Below, one piece after another: positions 53,700 to 63,630 of a DNA stretch of 64,000 bases. Source of the DNA: Cycas panzhihuaensis (Eukaryota > Cycadophyta); contig CM041465.1 in assembly GCA_023213395.1 (NCBI GenBank), forward strand, positions 144,467,741-144,531,740, read 5' to 3'. The translations under genes and the position numbers were made by a program. A model generated the notes under the pieces. The model was given only the letters and a program-made list of their open reading frames with translations, searched no databases and was not told the DNA's origin. Within the stretch, counting starts at the first letter, position 1, and each line of letters begins with the position of its first letter.

Positions 53700-54159
53700 C
53701 TTTTCTTTTTCTATTTTGAGGAGCATTCTAGTCAACTTCTAATCTTCCTTTAAGGAAGATTTTATGTCTCCTTTTGGCCAACTTCTTTAAAGATCATTTG
53801 GTTGCCTATATAAGGAGAATTTCGGCCCTTGTTTAGTCATCATTCACTATGTCTTAGGCTGCCACGTTTTTGGACTTTTAGACTATTTTGTGGAGAGCTC
53901 CTTGCCTTGAAGAGGGATCCATTCTCAATTGAGTGTGCGAGATCTTTTGGTAACATTGTATCTGTTCAGGTTATGCTCTATTTCTATTATTTAATTTTTA
54001 TATGGAAGTTGTGCTCCTATAAGCTATAATAGTATTTATTGTTACAATTTCAGTAAGTTTATAATTTTATTGTTGTAATTTATACCTTGCAAGTGTATAT
54101 TGTATGAATTTACTTGTTTGTGGAGCAATTAATTGAAATAAGTCGGTAAGGTCACTACA
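53561..54159 (+). repeat. Chromovirus O 3' LTR
   Basis: TGTAGC to CACTACA. TATA candidate CTATATAAGG at 53806-53815. It contains an expanded (TA)n run (53646-53697) absent from the 5' copy. Confidence 0.92.
53646..53697. repeat. (TA)n microsatellite in O 3' LTR
   Basis: About 26 TA units, against only about four at the matching place in the 5' LTR. Confidence 0.95.
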
Positions 54160-54336
54160 CTTATGCCTTTGCGAGTTTGGTGGTTTTGGAAATCTAGACT
54201 TAAAACCATTAAAATATATTACATTTTTTTGGCAAATTGCTAGTGAACAAACATTGAATAGGGTGTAGGGTGTTGTCCAACTAACTAAAAGGTAAGAAGT
54301 TTGGTTTAGAAAAATTCATTTGTAAGCCTATTTCTC

Positions 54337-54600
54337 GTGATGGAGAAGATGATGCATCAAGTTATCTTCAATGGAAATAACTTAAATGAGTGGAAGGCTA
54401 ACATGGAGTTGGTGTTAATGCTGAATCAATTGTGGGTGATTACCAAAGATGAGTTGCTTGCCATTCTGTTGGATGAGAAGAAAAGAACTCGTCTAATAGA
54501 AGTAGTTTATGGCTGTGGGATTGTTGAAATGATTATTTTGTTAATGCGGAAGATATGCAAACAAGGTATGAAGGTTTAACTCTATAAAGACAAATGTTTA
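54337..54600 (+). pseudogene. gag: Element N Gag N-terminus, fused to post-protease region by deletion
   Basis: Reads MHQVIFNGNNLNEWKANMEL, then LWVITKDELLAILLDEKKRT and CGIVEMIILLMRKICKQGMK. At RKICKQGMK it joins the sequence that in K follows the protease (WEICKKSLKIEH then CLIKDPK). Roughly 0.9 kb including the zinc knuckle and protease is therefore deleted. Confidence 0.82.
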
Positions 54601-55799
54601 ATGAAGGATCCAAAGTAGAGTTTATTTGTCATCGCTATCGGAAAAGTGAAAGATGATTTTTGGGCATTTGAGAAGTTGCAAGCTCAGAATCGAACATATG
54701 CTTTTGTTGTTAGTGCAAATGGTGTGAGCAAATAATGCACGAATGCCTTGGTCACTTTAATTATAAAAGCATTGCACTTATGAATCATTTAAAATTGTGG
54801 AAGGATTGCCTAATGTTTCTTGTTCAAAGGGTATATGTGAAGTATGCATGTATGGGAAGCATCATTGCTATCCTTTTGCTCAGGATTGTGCTTGGAGAGA
54901 CAATAAGAAGTTGGCGCTCATACATACTGATTTGATTGATACACTCTCAAACCCTTCCATATCTGGAGCTCACTATACTTTGGTGTTTGTAGATGACTAT
55001 ACTAGAAAGGCCTATATTTTTTGAAGAGTAAGTCTTAAGTGTTCAACTGCTTCTAACAGTGAAATGTACGTGTTGAGAATGAATGTGATAAGAAAATTAA
55101 GATTTTAAGGAGTGCTAATAGCAAAGAGTACAATAATTGTGCCTTTAATTAATTCTGCTTAGATCATGGTATTAAATTAGAACTAATTGTCCCATACAGC
55201 CCACAACAAAACGATGTTGCTGAGAGAAAAAAACTATACCACAATGGAAATAACAAGGTGTATGGTGCACATGAAGAATTCGCCACCTATGTTTTGGGCA
55301 GAAGCTATTGGAACTATTATTTATATTTTGAACAAGGTACTGACAAAAGTAGTTTGTGGCATGGCTCTTGAAGAAAAATGAATTGGTTGTAAATTTGCCA
55401 TTAACCATTTGAGGACCTTTAGGTGCATTGCATATGCACACATCCTAGACGAATATTACAGAAAGTTAGATTGCAAGAGTTAGAAGTGTATATTTGTAGG
55501 TATTCAGATCAGAACAAAATTGATAAATTATGGGATTCGTAGCAAAGAAAACTTGTGATTAGTCGACACATAAGATTTGATGAGTCTGACATATCATGCT
55601 GAAAAGACATTGTCTAAAGAAACCTTTCAACCCCCACTAGTTCCATTTCCTGTTGGCGCTTAATCAACTACAAAGGACAAGGACCCGAGAGTTGTGATTT
55701 AGAGGGAAGAATGATCGAGTGGAAAAGGTAATAATGAGGAGCTTTCACGCGTGGAGGCACCACTAACACTGGGTGCTTTGATGTCGTTGTGGTCCAGGA
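54601..55799 (+). pseudogene. pol: Element N pre-integrase and integrase
   Basis: Pre-integrase: HECLGHFNYKSIALMNHLK, then CEVCMYGKHHCYPFAQDCAW. Core: LALIHTDLIDTLSNPSISGA (first Asp), VFVDDYTRKAYIF, and RSANSKEYNN, where the second catalytic Asp is Ala. NDVAERKK keeps Glu. C-terminal part: MALEEK, LRTFRCIAYAHILDEYYRKL and CIFVGIQ. Frameshifts and stops throughout. R interrupts the linker that follows. Confidence 0.85.
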
Positions 55800-56289
55800 T
55801 GTTACATTCGTAATGAAAAAGTTAGTTTTTTTAAGGAAGTTTGTATTTTTAGGAGAATAGTCATTACATTCCTAATTTAAAGGAAGTTGGTATTTTTAGG
55901 AGAGAGAATTAGAAGTTGGTTTTTGAGAGAGGAAGTGAGGCTATAAATAGAGGAGCCCTTATTCATTGATGATCATCTTGGAGAATTTAATATTTGATAT
56001 GGGACTAATGGCCCATTGGCATTGGGGCACGTTGTGCCAACTAAGAGGATACCTTTGCCTCAAAGAGGGCATTATTATCTGAGATGTTTCATATGATATT
56101 TATTGCTGTTATTGCCATAATCTAATATTATTGCTGTAATTATGATATTATGCACGTGGATGATATGTTATCTGTTATATCATGAGTTACTGTTGAAAAC
56201 ATCTAATGTATTCATGTTGAATTCTATTATTTGGAGATTCCTGCTGTGATTGTTATATTCTCTGTCATCTATGTATGGGCACCACTGCA
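55800..56289 (+). repeat. Element R 5' LTR
   Basis: TGTTACATTCG to CACTGCA. It contains an internal repeat of GTATTTTTAGGAGA and dispersed GATATTAT motifs. Confidence 0.94.
55941..55950 (+). promoter_or_regulatory. TATA box candidate in R 5' LTR
   Basis: CTATAAATAG fits the plant TATA consensus. The 3' LTR has CTATAAATAA at the matching position (59188-59197). No transcript evidence. Confidence 0.65.
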
Positions 56290-56290
56290 A

Positions 56291-56310
56291 TGGTATTAGA
56301 GCAAGTTGGG
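56291..56310 (+). other. Element R primer-binding site
   Basis: TGGTATTAGAGCAAGTTGGG lies one base after the LTR. Initiator-Met-like with one change. Confidence 0.88.
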
Positions 56311-57640
56311 TGCAACTTGTATGTAGAGGAAAGAAGTTGATGTTTCAAACATTAAAACACTCACGTTAACTTGCCAAGTGTTTCGATGCTTTGATGTCCA
56401 CGACCATTTGTTTTGCTACTTGAAAATTGTCATAGTAGGGTTTAGGTTTGTAGATTTTGTCTGTTAGGTGATGTGGAGAAGAATAGATATCCTTGCAACC
56501 ATCATTGAGACTTAATATGGTTGTTGCTTGATTATCCATTCAGGAGATGACATTTACTACTCAACATAACAAACTCAATTCATGAAATCTAGTTGTCAAC
56601 GATTGGTGCTCTTCTTTGCAGGAGGCAAGTAGGATTTTTTGTAGCATACTTGTGTATCTATAGGGTGTTCATCACAATGCAACAGTCTGCCATACCTATG
56701 TCTGGCACTGTATTCAGGATCAAGGGCAAGCATATTCACAAACTACAGAGCATATCTCCATGTGGTGTGGCTGTGGTCACATAACATATCTGTAGTTCTA
56801 CAAAGCTACCTTTAGTGTGCCAAGCAAAATAGAGAAGATTAGCTACAACTGGAAATAATAACAATGATGCTTGAGTATGGTGGGTGCAAAAATTACTTGC
56901 GCGAAAAGAAATCACTACGAGCAAGGGTGTGGGAATGGATATATTGCATATCAGTTCTAAATAGATATATTTGGGGTAGTCAATATCAAATGCAGGACTA
57001 ACAATGAATCCTTTAAGGTGTTGAGCAATCTTCGAGTGGAAATTTAAGGGCACAACAGAGAAAGCTCATATGCAGACCAATAAAACGATATGTGTGTGTG
57101 TGTATATTCTCTATAGTTTTCTTTAATTTAATTATATTGAGTTCTATTTTGGAGCCCGCGTCCCCACCCAATAGCAACTGGTCACATGATGACATGATTT
57201 GACCAACGACCAAATTTCCAAAAGGGGCTTAACCCCTTTTATTTTTTCATTTGCTTTTTCTAAAATGGTACTTGGACACTTTTGTCCGTAACTTCTGCTA
57301 TGGGCATTAGATTTTAGTATTGTCTAAACTGTTGGAATCGTTGTTCAATGATGATCGATTTGAATGGTTACATGGTATAGTTCTAATGAGTCCTTGGTAT
57401 AGATTTTAATCCATGAAGTTGCAACTCTTGTGGACCAAGAAGAAAAATGGATGCCCTAACAAAAATGCTAGAAAAGATGTGCTTAATGCAAAAAATTCTA
57501 AATATTTAAGAATTCTTCTAGGTAAAAGCATGATGGCTACCTAATGGTTTCAACATGTTGACATGTACTGTGGACTCTTTCTTGATGGGGAAAGCTTTTG
57601 GAGTGGTTCATTAATTGGTTAATCGAACCAGAATTACTCA
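56311..57640 (+). other. Element R leader, no gene
   Basis: No convincing frame on either strand. A short (TG)n run near 57091-57104. Confidence 0.65.
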
Positions 57641-58000
57641 ATCAGTGGTTTTCGTTTCAAGCTTCATTTTGCATGGTAGCCTATCAATGAGAGTAAGATG
57701 GAGGAGATCGAAGGATTTTAGCTCAAGAAGATGCAGAGAACAAGCGCCAAGAAGGAACATATCATAAGAAAGACAAAGAATAGGATCAACAAGTGCACGA
57801 GGAATGTGAAGAGGCCAAAGAATCAGAGCACGTAGACAAACAAACAAATGGAGAGGAAGAGCAGACCATTGATAAGCAAATTCAGGAACTCTTGTAGGAA
57901 TATGAAGTAGAACCAATTCAGAGGGAATCAAAAGGAGCCACACAACCAAGTGAATCCCGCAAGGTACTCGATATGGTTGTTAACCTTGTTCTGCACACGC
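57641..58000 (+). other. Element R acidic coding-like stretch (unknown)
   Basis: I do not recognise it. One plus-strand register reads QEDAENKRQEGTYHKKDKE, stop, HEECEEAKESEHVDKQTNGE, QTIDKQIQELL, stop, YEVEPIQRESKGATQPSESR. It is Glu/Lys/Gln-rich and coiled-coil-like. It may be what is left of an element ORF or captured exon. Confidence 0.4.
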
Positions 58001-58066
58001 ACATTTCATTTGGTAGTTTCATCTGTCCTCTCTTATTTTTATGCTCAATAGTTGTAGAGAACCACA

Positions 58067-58087
58067 CCCCCCCCCCCCCCCCCCCCC
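58067..58087. repeat. Poly(C) run
   Basis: Twenty-one consecutive C on the plus strand. Confidence 0.95.
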
Positions 58088-58730
58088 TCACATACCATAG
58101 CCATCCAACCTCCTAAACCTCTTAATTCTAGATTTTTCATAGGACAAATCCCAATCCCTCTTCACAACCCTAGATCAATTCTCTACTTACATATTCCATC
58201 ATCCCCTAGAGACTTTCCTCAACAGGATGTTCAGAGCCTCCCATCCTCCCTTCACCATGTTTCATCTTTTAGTACAATGATTACCCCTTATAAAGACTCA
58301 TATTGTTTGTTTCGACCTCCCACACATCTACACCACCGACATTATTTTTTTCCATTAGGTCCTTCATATAGCTCTACCCTCATTTCTAAACCCCCCTTAA
58401 ATCCTTTTTCCTGTAAGGAGTGTTTATCTCTAATCCCACATCTATCTTTTTCCCCAAAAAACCCTAGTGGCCCAATGAACACTTTATTAATCCAATACTC
58501 TATTCAAATCAAATTCCAGTCCTCATGTACTTCTCACTATGTATCTTTTTTATCCTTGTTTTTTATGCTTTCAAATATGTTATTGATCACCCCAGCGAAC
58601 CCCACTTCTCCCATTCCTCCTTACATTATGCAGTCACCAATATGCAATCCTTATGATCAATTCTTTTCTAGACTCCCAAAACTACATCATAACCTTCCAT
58701 ACAAAATCTCTTAGTATTCTCACCTCCTCT
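58088..58730 (+). other. Element R pyrimidine-rich stretch, open by composition
   Basis: A C/T-rich plus strand gives a stop-free register of about 218 codons (58058-58714) rich in Pro, Ser, Leu and His. The openness follows from composition (few purine-led stops), and no domain is seen. Confidence 0.4.
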
Positions 58731-59029
58731 CATCCAGTAAGGGATATCATTTGAGGATAATTTGTGGAAAACAAGATCAAGGCCAAGCATCATTGACACC
58801 ACACAATTCCTAAGATCGCTTCCATACAACACAAGGTATAACATGTACTAGGTATTAGACACAAGCATCAACAAGTTCAGGTGATATGACAAGTACCTCC
58901 TACATGAGGCACAAGATGAGACTAAATTTCTACAATGCGCAATACGTAGCAAGCAATGGATGGAAGAATTTGTCAAAGTAGGACCAAGCAATTCCACATA
59001 TAACTACTTATACTTTGAGGATGGAGTAT
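58731..59029 (+). other. Element R 3' coding-like stretch (unknown)
   Basis: A plus-strand register reads YDKYLLHEAQDETKFLQCAI, RSKQWMEEFVKVGPSNSTYN and YLYFEDGVFQREG right up to the PPT. Codon continuity suggests former coding sequence. Family unknown. Confidence 0.45.
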
Positions 59030-59046
59030 TTCAAAGAGAGGGGAGT
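59030..59046 (+). other. Element R polypurine tract
   Basis: AAAGAGAGGGGAGT directly precedes TGTTACA. Confidence 0.9.
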
Positions 59047-59535
59047 TGTTACATTTCTAATGAAGAAGTTGGTTTTTCTAAGGAAGTCAATATTTTTAGG
59101 AGGATAGTCATTGCATTCCTAATTTAAAGGAAGTTAGTACTTTTATGAGAGAGAATTAGAAGTTGGTTTTTGAGAGAGAAAGTAAGGCTATAAATAAAGG
59201 AGCCTTATTCATTTATGATCATCGTGAAGAATTTAATATTTGATATGGAACTAATGGCCTAGCACCATTAGGGAATGCTATGGCAATTGAGGGAACAACC
59301 TCGCCTTGAAGAGGGCATTATTATCTAAGACGTTTCATCAGATATTTACTATTATTATTGCCATAATCTGATATTATTACGGCAATTCTGATATTATGGA
59401 CATGGATGATATGGTATCTATGATATTATGATTTATTGCTGGAAACATTTAATGCATGGATGATGAGTTCTATTAGTTGGAGATTCTTACTGTGATTATT
59501 ATATTTTGTATCATATATATATATATACCGTTGCA
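59047..59535 (+). repeat. Element R 3' LTR
   Basis: Pairs with 55800-56289, followed by target copy TAGGA and the resumed N pol sequence. Confidence 0.94.
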
Positions 59536-60133
59536 TAGGAATACCATTGAAGATTCTGGTGTGTTGCTCTAAAATCTTACAAATGAATGAAGAATGAGGA
59601 GCCAACATGCTAGTCAGATTCTAGTGGTTAACGCTGTGAACTCCCATGGCCCTACTTCATATGATGAAGTGAAAGATGATCCTTATTAGAGGGTTGTTAT
59701 GGAGGAGGAATTTGGCTCGTTAGTCAAAAATGTCATATGGGATTTAGTTCCATTGCCTCCTAAGAAACACCTTGTTGGTTGCAAATGGGTCTACAAAACC
59801 AACTTTCGGTCCAATGGAAAGGTGGACAAGTATAAGGCGAGAATTGTTGCATAGGGGTTTGAGTAAAAAGAAGAGATTGATTATGAGGAGACATTTGCAG
59901 TAGTCTCCAAGATGACAACGATTCGTTTGACCTTTTCATTGGTAGCAAAATATGTTTGGGAGTTACACCAAATGGATGTGAAATCAACATTCCTTAATGG
60001 AGAGTTGAAAGAAGAGACATACATGGGGCAACCTCTTCGTTTCATTAGGGAAGGATATGAGCATCTTGCATGACGTTTGAAAAAGTCATTCTATGGCCTG
60101 AAGCAAGCACTACATGCTTGGTACGTTAAGATC
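59536..60133 (+). pseudogene. pol: Element N reverse transcriptase, cut by Q
   Basis: Reads YDEVKDDPY, VVMEEEFGSLVKNVIWDLVP, LVGCKWVYKTNFRSNGKVDK, YKARIVA, IDYEETFAVVSKMTTIRL, MDVKSTFLNGELKEETYMGQ and FYGLKQALHAWYVKI, in one register with at least four stops. It stops before the YVDD motif where Q's LTR begins. Confidence 0.9.
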
Positions 60134-60677
60134 TGTAGCAGTCTTACAACAATATATGACTCCCAAAAACAATATATGACTTCTATAGGATGTATGGATA
60201 GAAGACTCACAAAAACAATAACAATCCTAAGATATATTAGTAAGAAGGAAAATTGCAATAGTAGATAATGAACAATAACTACCAAATAATATCTCAAGTT
60301 CATAAAATAAAATGCATGAAAAGATAACCAATAGAATAGATACAAGTTACCAAGTACTCCTACAAGTTCTATTGAAATAAATGGTCCCTCTTCGAGGCGA
60401 GTTGCCCTCAACAAGTGCTGCCCTAAGGTTGAAATTACAATAGTCCAAGCTCTTCTTCTTCATGATCTAAATGAGGCCCATAACCACTTTTAAATAGGTA
60501 GCCAAAATCTATTAAAGGAAGTCGGCCAGAAAAGTTATAAAAACTGTTTTAACAGGAATATGAAGTCGACTAGAAATTCCTCTAAAACAAATATTTAAAT
60601 GTCTTCATGGAAGTCAGTTTTTTCCTGCTCATTAGGAGATCGCTCAAACAACCTTCCAAAATATTTGGAATGCTACA
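60134..60677 (-). repeat. Chromovirus Q 3' LTR
   Basis: On the element strand TGTAGCATTCC to GACTGCTACA. Similar to the O LTR at both ends. A short direct duplication of CAACAATATATGACT lies near 60150-60180. Confidence 0.85.
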
Positions 60678-60691
60678 AGTCCCTCCCCTTG
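60678..60691 (-). other. Chromovirus Q polypurine tract
   Basis: Element-strand AAGGGGAGGGACT directly precedes the LTR. Confidence 0.9.
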
Positions 60692-60707
60692 AAGGCTTGC
60701 TTCTCCC

Positions 60708-60989
60708 TCAAAGCATAGGTAAGTGTGGATATTGTCGAAGCCATTCTTCTATTGCCCAAGTGGCATTGTTGTTATCCCTTGCCTTCCATTTTATAAGATA
60801 TTCCTTGATTTCTTTGGAGCAGAGTATTTTGGTGCGCACTTGTAGAATACTTTCTAACTCTACTCTAATTTTTCCTTCATCGTCCAATATAGGCAGCTCT
60901 GACTGAGGCAAAACACCTTCCCCAGGTTTTTGCTTAAGGCAAGAAACATGAAATGTATTATGGATGTGGCTGGTAGGAAGAAGTTCCAA
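60708..60989 (-). pseudogene. pol: Chromovirus Q chromodomain (intact frame) of integrase
   Basis: A 93-codon frame reads MELLPTSHIHNTFHVSCLKQ, LPILDDEGKIRVELESILQV, then the chromodomain KEIKEYLIKWKARDNNNATW and AIEEWLRQYPHLPML. The YLIKW and TW..EEW positions of the fold are kept. It is the C-terminal tail of a larger pol, so the Met is internal. The upstream integrase is broken. Confidence 0.87.
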
Positions 60990-61850
60990 TTGGTATGCTA
61001 CTTCCCCTATTTTGACAAGAATTTTGTAGGGCCCAAAAAATTTACGTTGTAGTTTGTATCAACCTGATTGCTTTAAGTTGGTTTGTTTTTGTGGTTGAAG
61101 GCGAAGAAACACCCAATCCCCTAGCATGGAAGTTCATTCTGTTCTGTGCAGATCAACTTGTTATTTTATTCTATTTCTGGCCAAATTTAGATTGTCCTTT
61201 AAAATTTCTAGAATGTTTCGCATCTGCTGTTGTTGCTCTTGTGTAGTATGGACTTTGGATATTCAAGTCCATTTGAGAAGTGATGGTTGTTCAAAACCAT
61301 ACAGAGCTTGAAAGGGTGTCATCTTGGTGGTGGTATGGTACGTGGTGTTATACCACTATTCAGCCAAATGAAGCCATTTATACCATTGGTGTTGTTTATC
61401 AGCAGTGAAGTTTGGCAAATATCCTTCTAAATATTTATTGATGGTGTCTGTTTGCCCATCGATTTGTGGATGATATGCCGTACTCATGTTTAGCTTGGTG
61501 CTTGCCATTTTGAATAAGTCCTGCCAAAAGTTGCTTGTGAACTTTGGATCTCGGTCGCTGACAATTATTTTTGGGAACTCGTGGAGACAATAAATTTCTT
61601 TTATGAATATCTTTGCTATTTGATTAGCCTTGGTAGTTGCCTATGTTCCCCGAAAATGAGCATATTTTGTCAGACGATCTACAACCATGAAAATGGCATC
61701 CTTTTGTTCTGATTTAGGTAACTTAGTGATAAAATCCATGGATATTTCTTCCCATTTTTGCTTTGGTATAGGCAGTGGTTGGAGTAACCTTGGAATTTTT
61801 AGATATTTATTTAGTAGGCATCACATTTATATACAAATTTATAAATTTTA
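60990..61850 (-). pseudogene. pol: Chromovirus Q integrase core
   Basis: Minus-strand pieces: [19 protein letters not shown] (Asp), EIYCLHEFPKIIVSDRDPKF (Asp), STAYHPQIDGQTDTINKYLE, where the usual Glu is Asp, WYNTTYHTTTKMTPFQALYG, and LGDWVFLRLQPQKQTNLKQS. Several stops and shifts. It matches O closely and supplies the segment O has lost. Confidence 0.88.
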
Positions 61851-62221
61851 GCTTTTATTCCTTTCTAGAAAAAGGTGTCTCGAATTTGATGATGAGTTTT
61901 ATCGATGCTAATGTGTTCTCTGATCGTCAAGCAATGTGCTTTCTCTAAAATCTTGGACTTGATAGCAGATGTTATTGGAACTAATATCTTTCTTTTTCTT
62001 AAAGTTAACTCTCCTTGTCGATTATACTTGGTATTGTTCCCCGTTTTGATCTCTTGCAAGGCTTCTTGAAATTGAAGACCATTTTATAACCGTGAACTAG
62101 CTCTTTAATCCATTTGAGTGTGATCATTGTGTGTTGAGAATGGTATTCAGCCTTCAATAAACCAAGATCTAGAAGATTGTTCCTCTTTAGTTCTAGAATC
62201 AAAGAGATCTCTGCTTAACAA
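61851..62221 (-). pseudogene. pol: Chromovirus Q integrase zinc-binding region and RNase H linker
   Basis: A 64-codon frame reads LTLRKRKILVPITSAIKSKI, LEKAHCLTIREHISIDKTHH and QIRDTFF, an integrase H2C2-type N-terminus. Upstream pieces SLILELKRNNLLDLGLLKAE end at S's LTR. Confidence 0.8.
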
Positions 62222-62696
62222 TGAAAGCTTAATAAAATAAACAAGATAAAAGACTAAACATGAAAGAGCATGACCAAGATGATACCAAAATGAGGAGGAG
62301 ATGGAATTGGTCCAATCTCCAAATGAATATTAGTTTGATTAGTAAACTGGCAACATAACAATACAACTCAAACTCTATATGAGAAACATAAGAAGAGGTC
62401 TGAATATATAGAGTTACAGAAGAGACATAAGGCATTGAATGTTTGACAACTGTCAAACATCCAAGCTACATGGCTTGCATGTAGGACATGCGTCATTTTG
62501 GACTCGCAAGTGGGCAAAAGTGCATGAGGGTCATTTGACCCTTAAGTGACAATGTTATGTCACTAGGAAAAAATGCGGGTGTGCACTTTATCACTTAAGT
62601 GATAAGTCAGCCCATAAAGTACAAAAGTACAAATAATACATGAAAGTAAAGTACATATGATTAACATGTAGACATAAGGTTTAACACCCCCTATAC
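62222..62696 (-). repeat. Element S 3' LTR
   Basis: 475 bp. It shares with B's LTR the blocks GGAATTGGTCCAA, TTAGTAAACTGGCA, GTTTGACAACTGTCAAAC and AACATGTAGACATAAGG, but lacks about 75 bp at its left side. Confidence 0.87.
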
Positions 62697-63630
62697 AGTT
62701 TACAATGTTAAGCCTAACCCCTAGATCTTCTCTAAATTTTACAAACTTTTCTTTACCAAGTGGCTTGGTAAAGATATCTGTTGTCTGTTGCTCCGTAGGT
62801 TTATATTGGAGGTTGATCTCATCGTTCTGCACATGCTCTATGGTGAAGCGATGATGAACCTCGATGTGTTTGGTCCGCATATGAAAAACAGAATTCTTGG
62901 CCAACTTGAGCACACTTTGATTATCGCAATATATCTTGGTGGGGTGATCCTGCTCAAGTCCAAGCTCTCCAAGAATCCGACGAAGCCAGATAGCTTCACA
63001 AGGCTGCGATGCAGCTTTGTACTACCTTACATGGAGCACAAGGTAATATTGGGTTGCTTTTTGCAACTCCACGAAATGACTCCTGAACCAAGGGTAAATT
63101 AACAACCCAAGGTTGATCTCCTGCCATCCTGACATCTTGCCCAATTAGAGTTTGAGAACCCTTCCAAGATGAAGTTCTCATTATGTGCATACTGAAGGCC
63201 ATGCTGCAATGTGCCTTTGATGTATTTCAGTATACGTTTTGTTCTATTTCAATGTTTCTGATTGGGTTGAGACATGTATCTAGAGCAAATCCCAACGACA
63301 AATGAAATATCCGGTCTAGAGTTAGTGAGGTAGATTAAGATATCAATTAATTGCTAGAAGAGGGTGGGATTTACAGGTCTAGCTTCCTCACTGAGAGTCA
63401 GCTTCATTCCATTCTTCATGGGTGTAGGCGCTGGTTTGCTGTCATGCATCCTGAACCACTGCAAAATGTCCCAAGAATATTTTGCTTGGAAGATGAAGAT
63501 ATAGTTTGGCTATTGCCATACCTCAAAGCCTAGAAAATAATGGAGAAGTCCAAGATTTGCCATCTCAAAACTTCTCTTCAAATCACCTTGGAGAATCTAT
63601 ATCACTTTAGTGTTATTACCAATGATCACT
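62697..63630 (-). pseudogene. pol: Element S RNase H and RT remnant
   Basis: RNase H: MLKLAKNSVFHMRTKHIEVH, HRFTIEHVQNDEINLQYKPT, DIFTKPLGKEKFVKFREDLG (62703-62913 and beyond). RT C-terminus upstream aligns with B at DNA level (NPTL, DISF, SRYMSQPN region 63240-63380; TDLG region 63530-63570). Stops and indels occur throughout, with extra small deletions relative to B. Confidence 0.85.

Larger units (their letters stand above)
46520..54159 (+). mobile_element. Chromovirus O (Ty3/gypsy), complete but decayed
   Basis: A 7.6-kb plus-strand gypsy element: LTRs 46520-47081 and 53561-54159, PBS TGGTATCAGAGC, gag with a C-x2-C type knuckle, protease, RT, RNase H, integrase, a C-terminal chromodomain and PPT AAGGGGAGGGACT. 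P (48296-50283) is inserted between gag and protease. Stops and frameshifts occur throughout. No clear target duplication is visible at the borders. Q is the same family, sharing LTR start and PPT. Confidence 0.92.
55800..59535 (+). mobile_element. Element R: 3.7-kb LTR element without pol
   Basis: LTRs 55800-56289 (490 bp) and 59047-59535 (489 bp). Target duplication is CAGGA/TAGGA. PBS TGGTATTAGAGCAAGTTGGG at 56291-56310 and PPT AAAGAGAGGGGAGT before the 3' LTR fix plus orientation. The 2.74-kb internal region lacks gag-pol motifs but has two coding-like stretches of unknown family and a C21 run. This is a large non-autonomous element nested in N. Confidence 0.94.

Noticed and set aside
58058-58714. 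About 218-codon Pro/Ser/Leu-rich frame in R as a gene
   Set aside because: It follows a poly(C) run in pyrimidine-rich DNA where stops are rare by composition. No domain or codon signal supports it.
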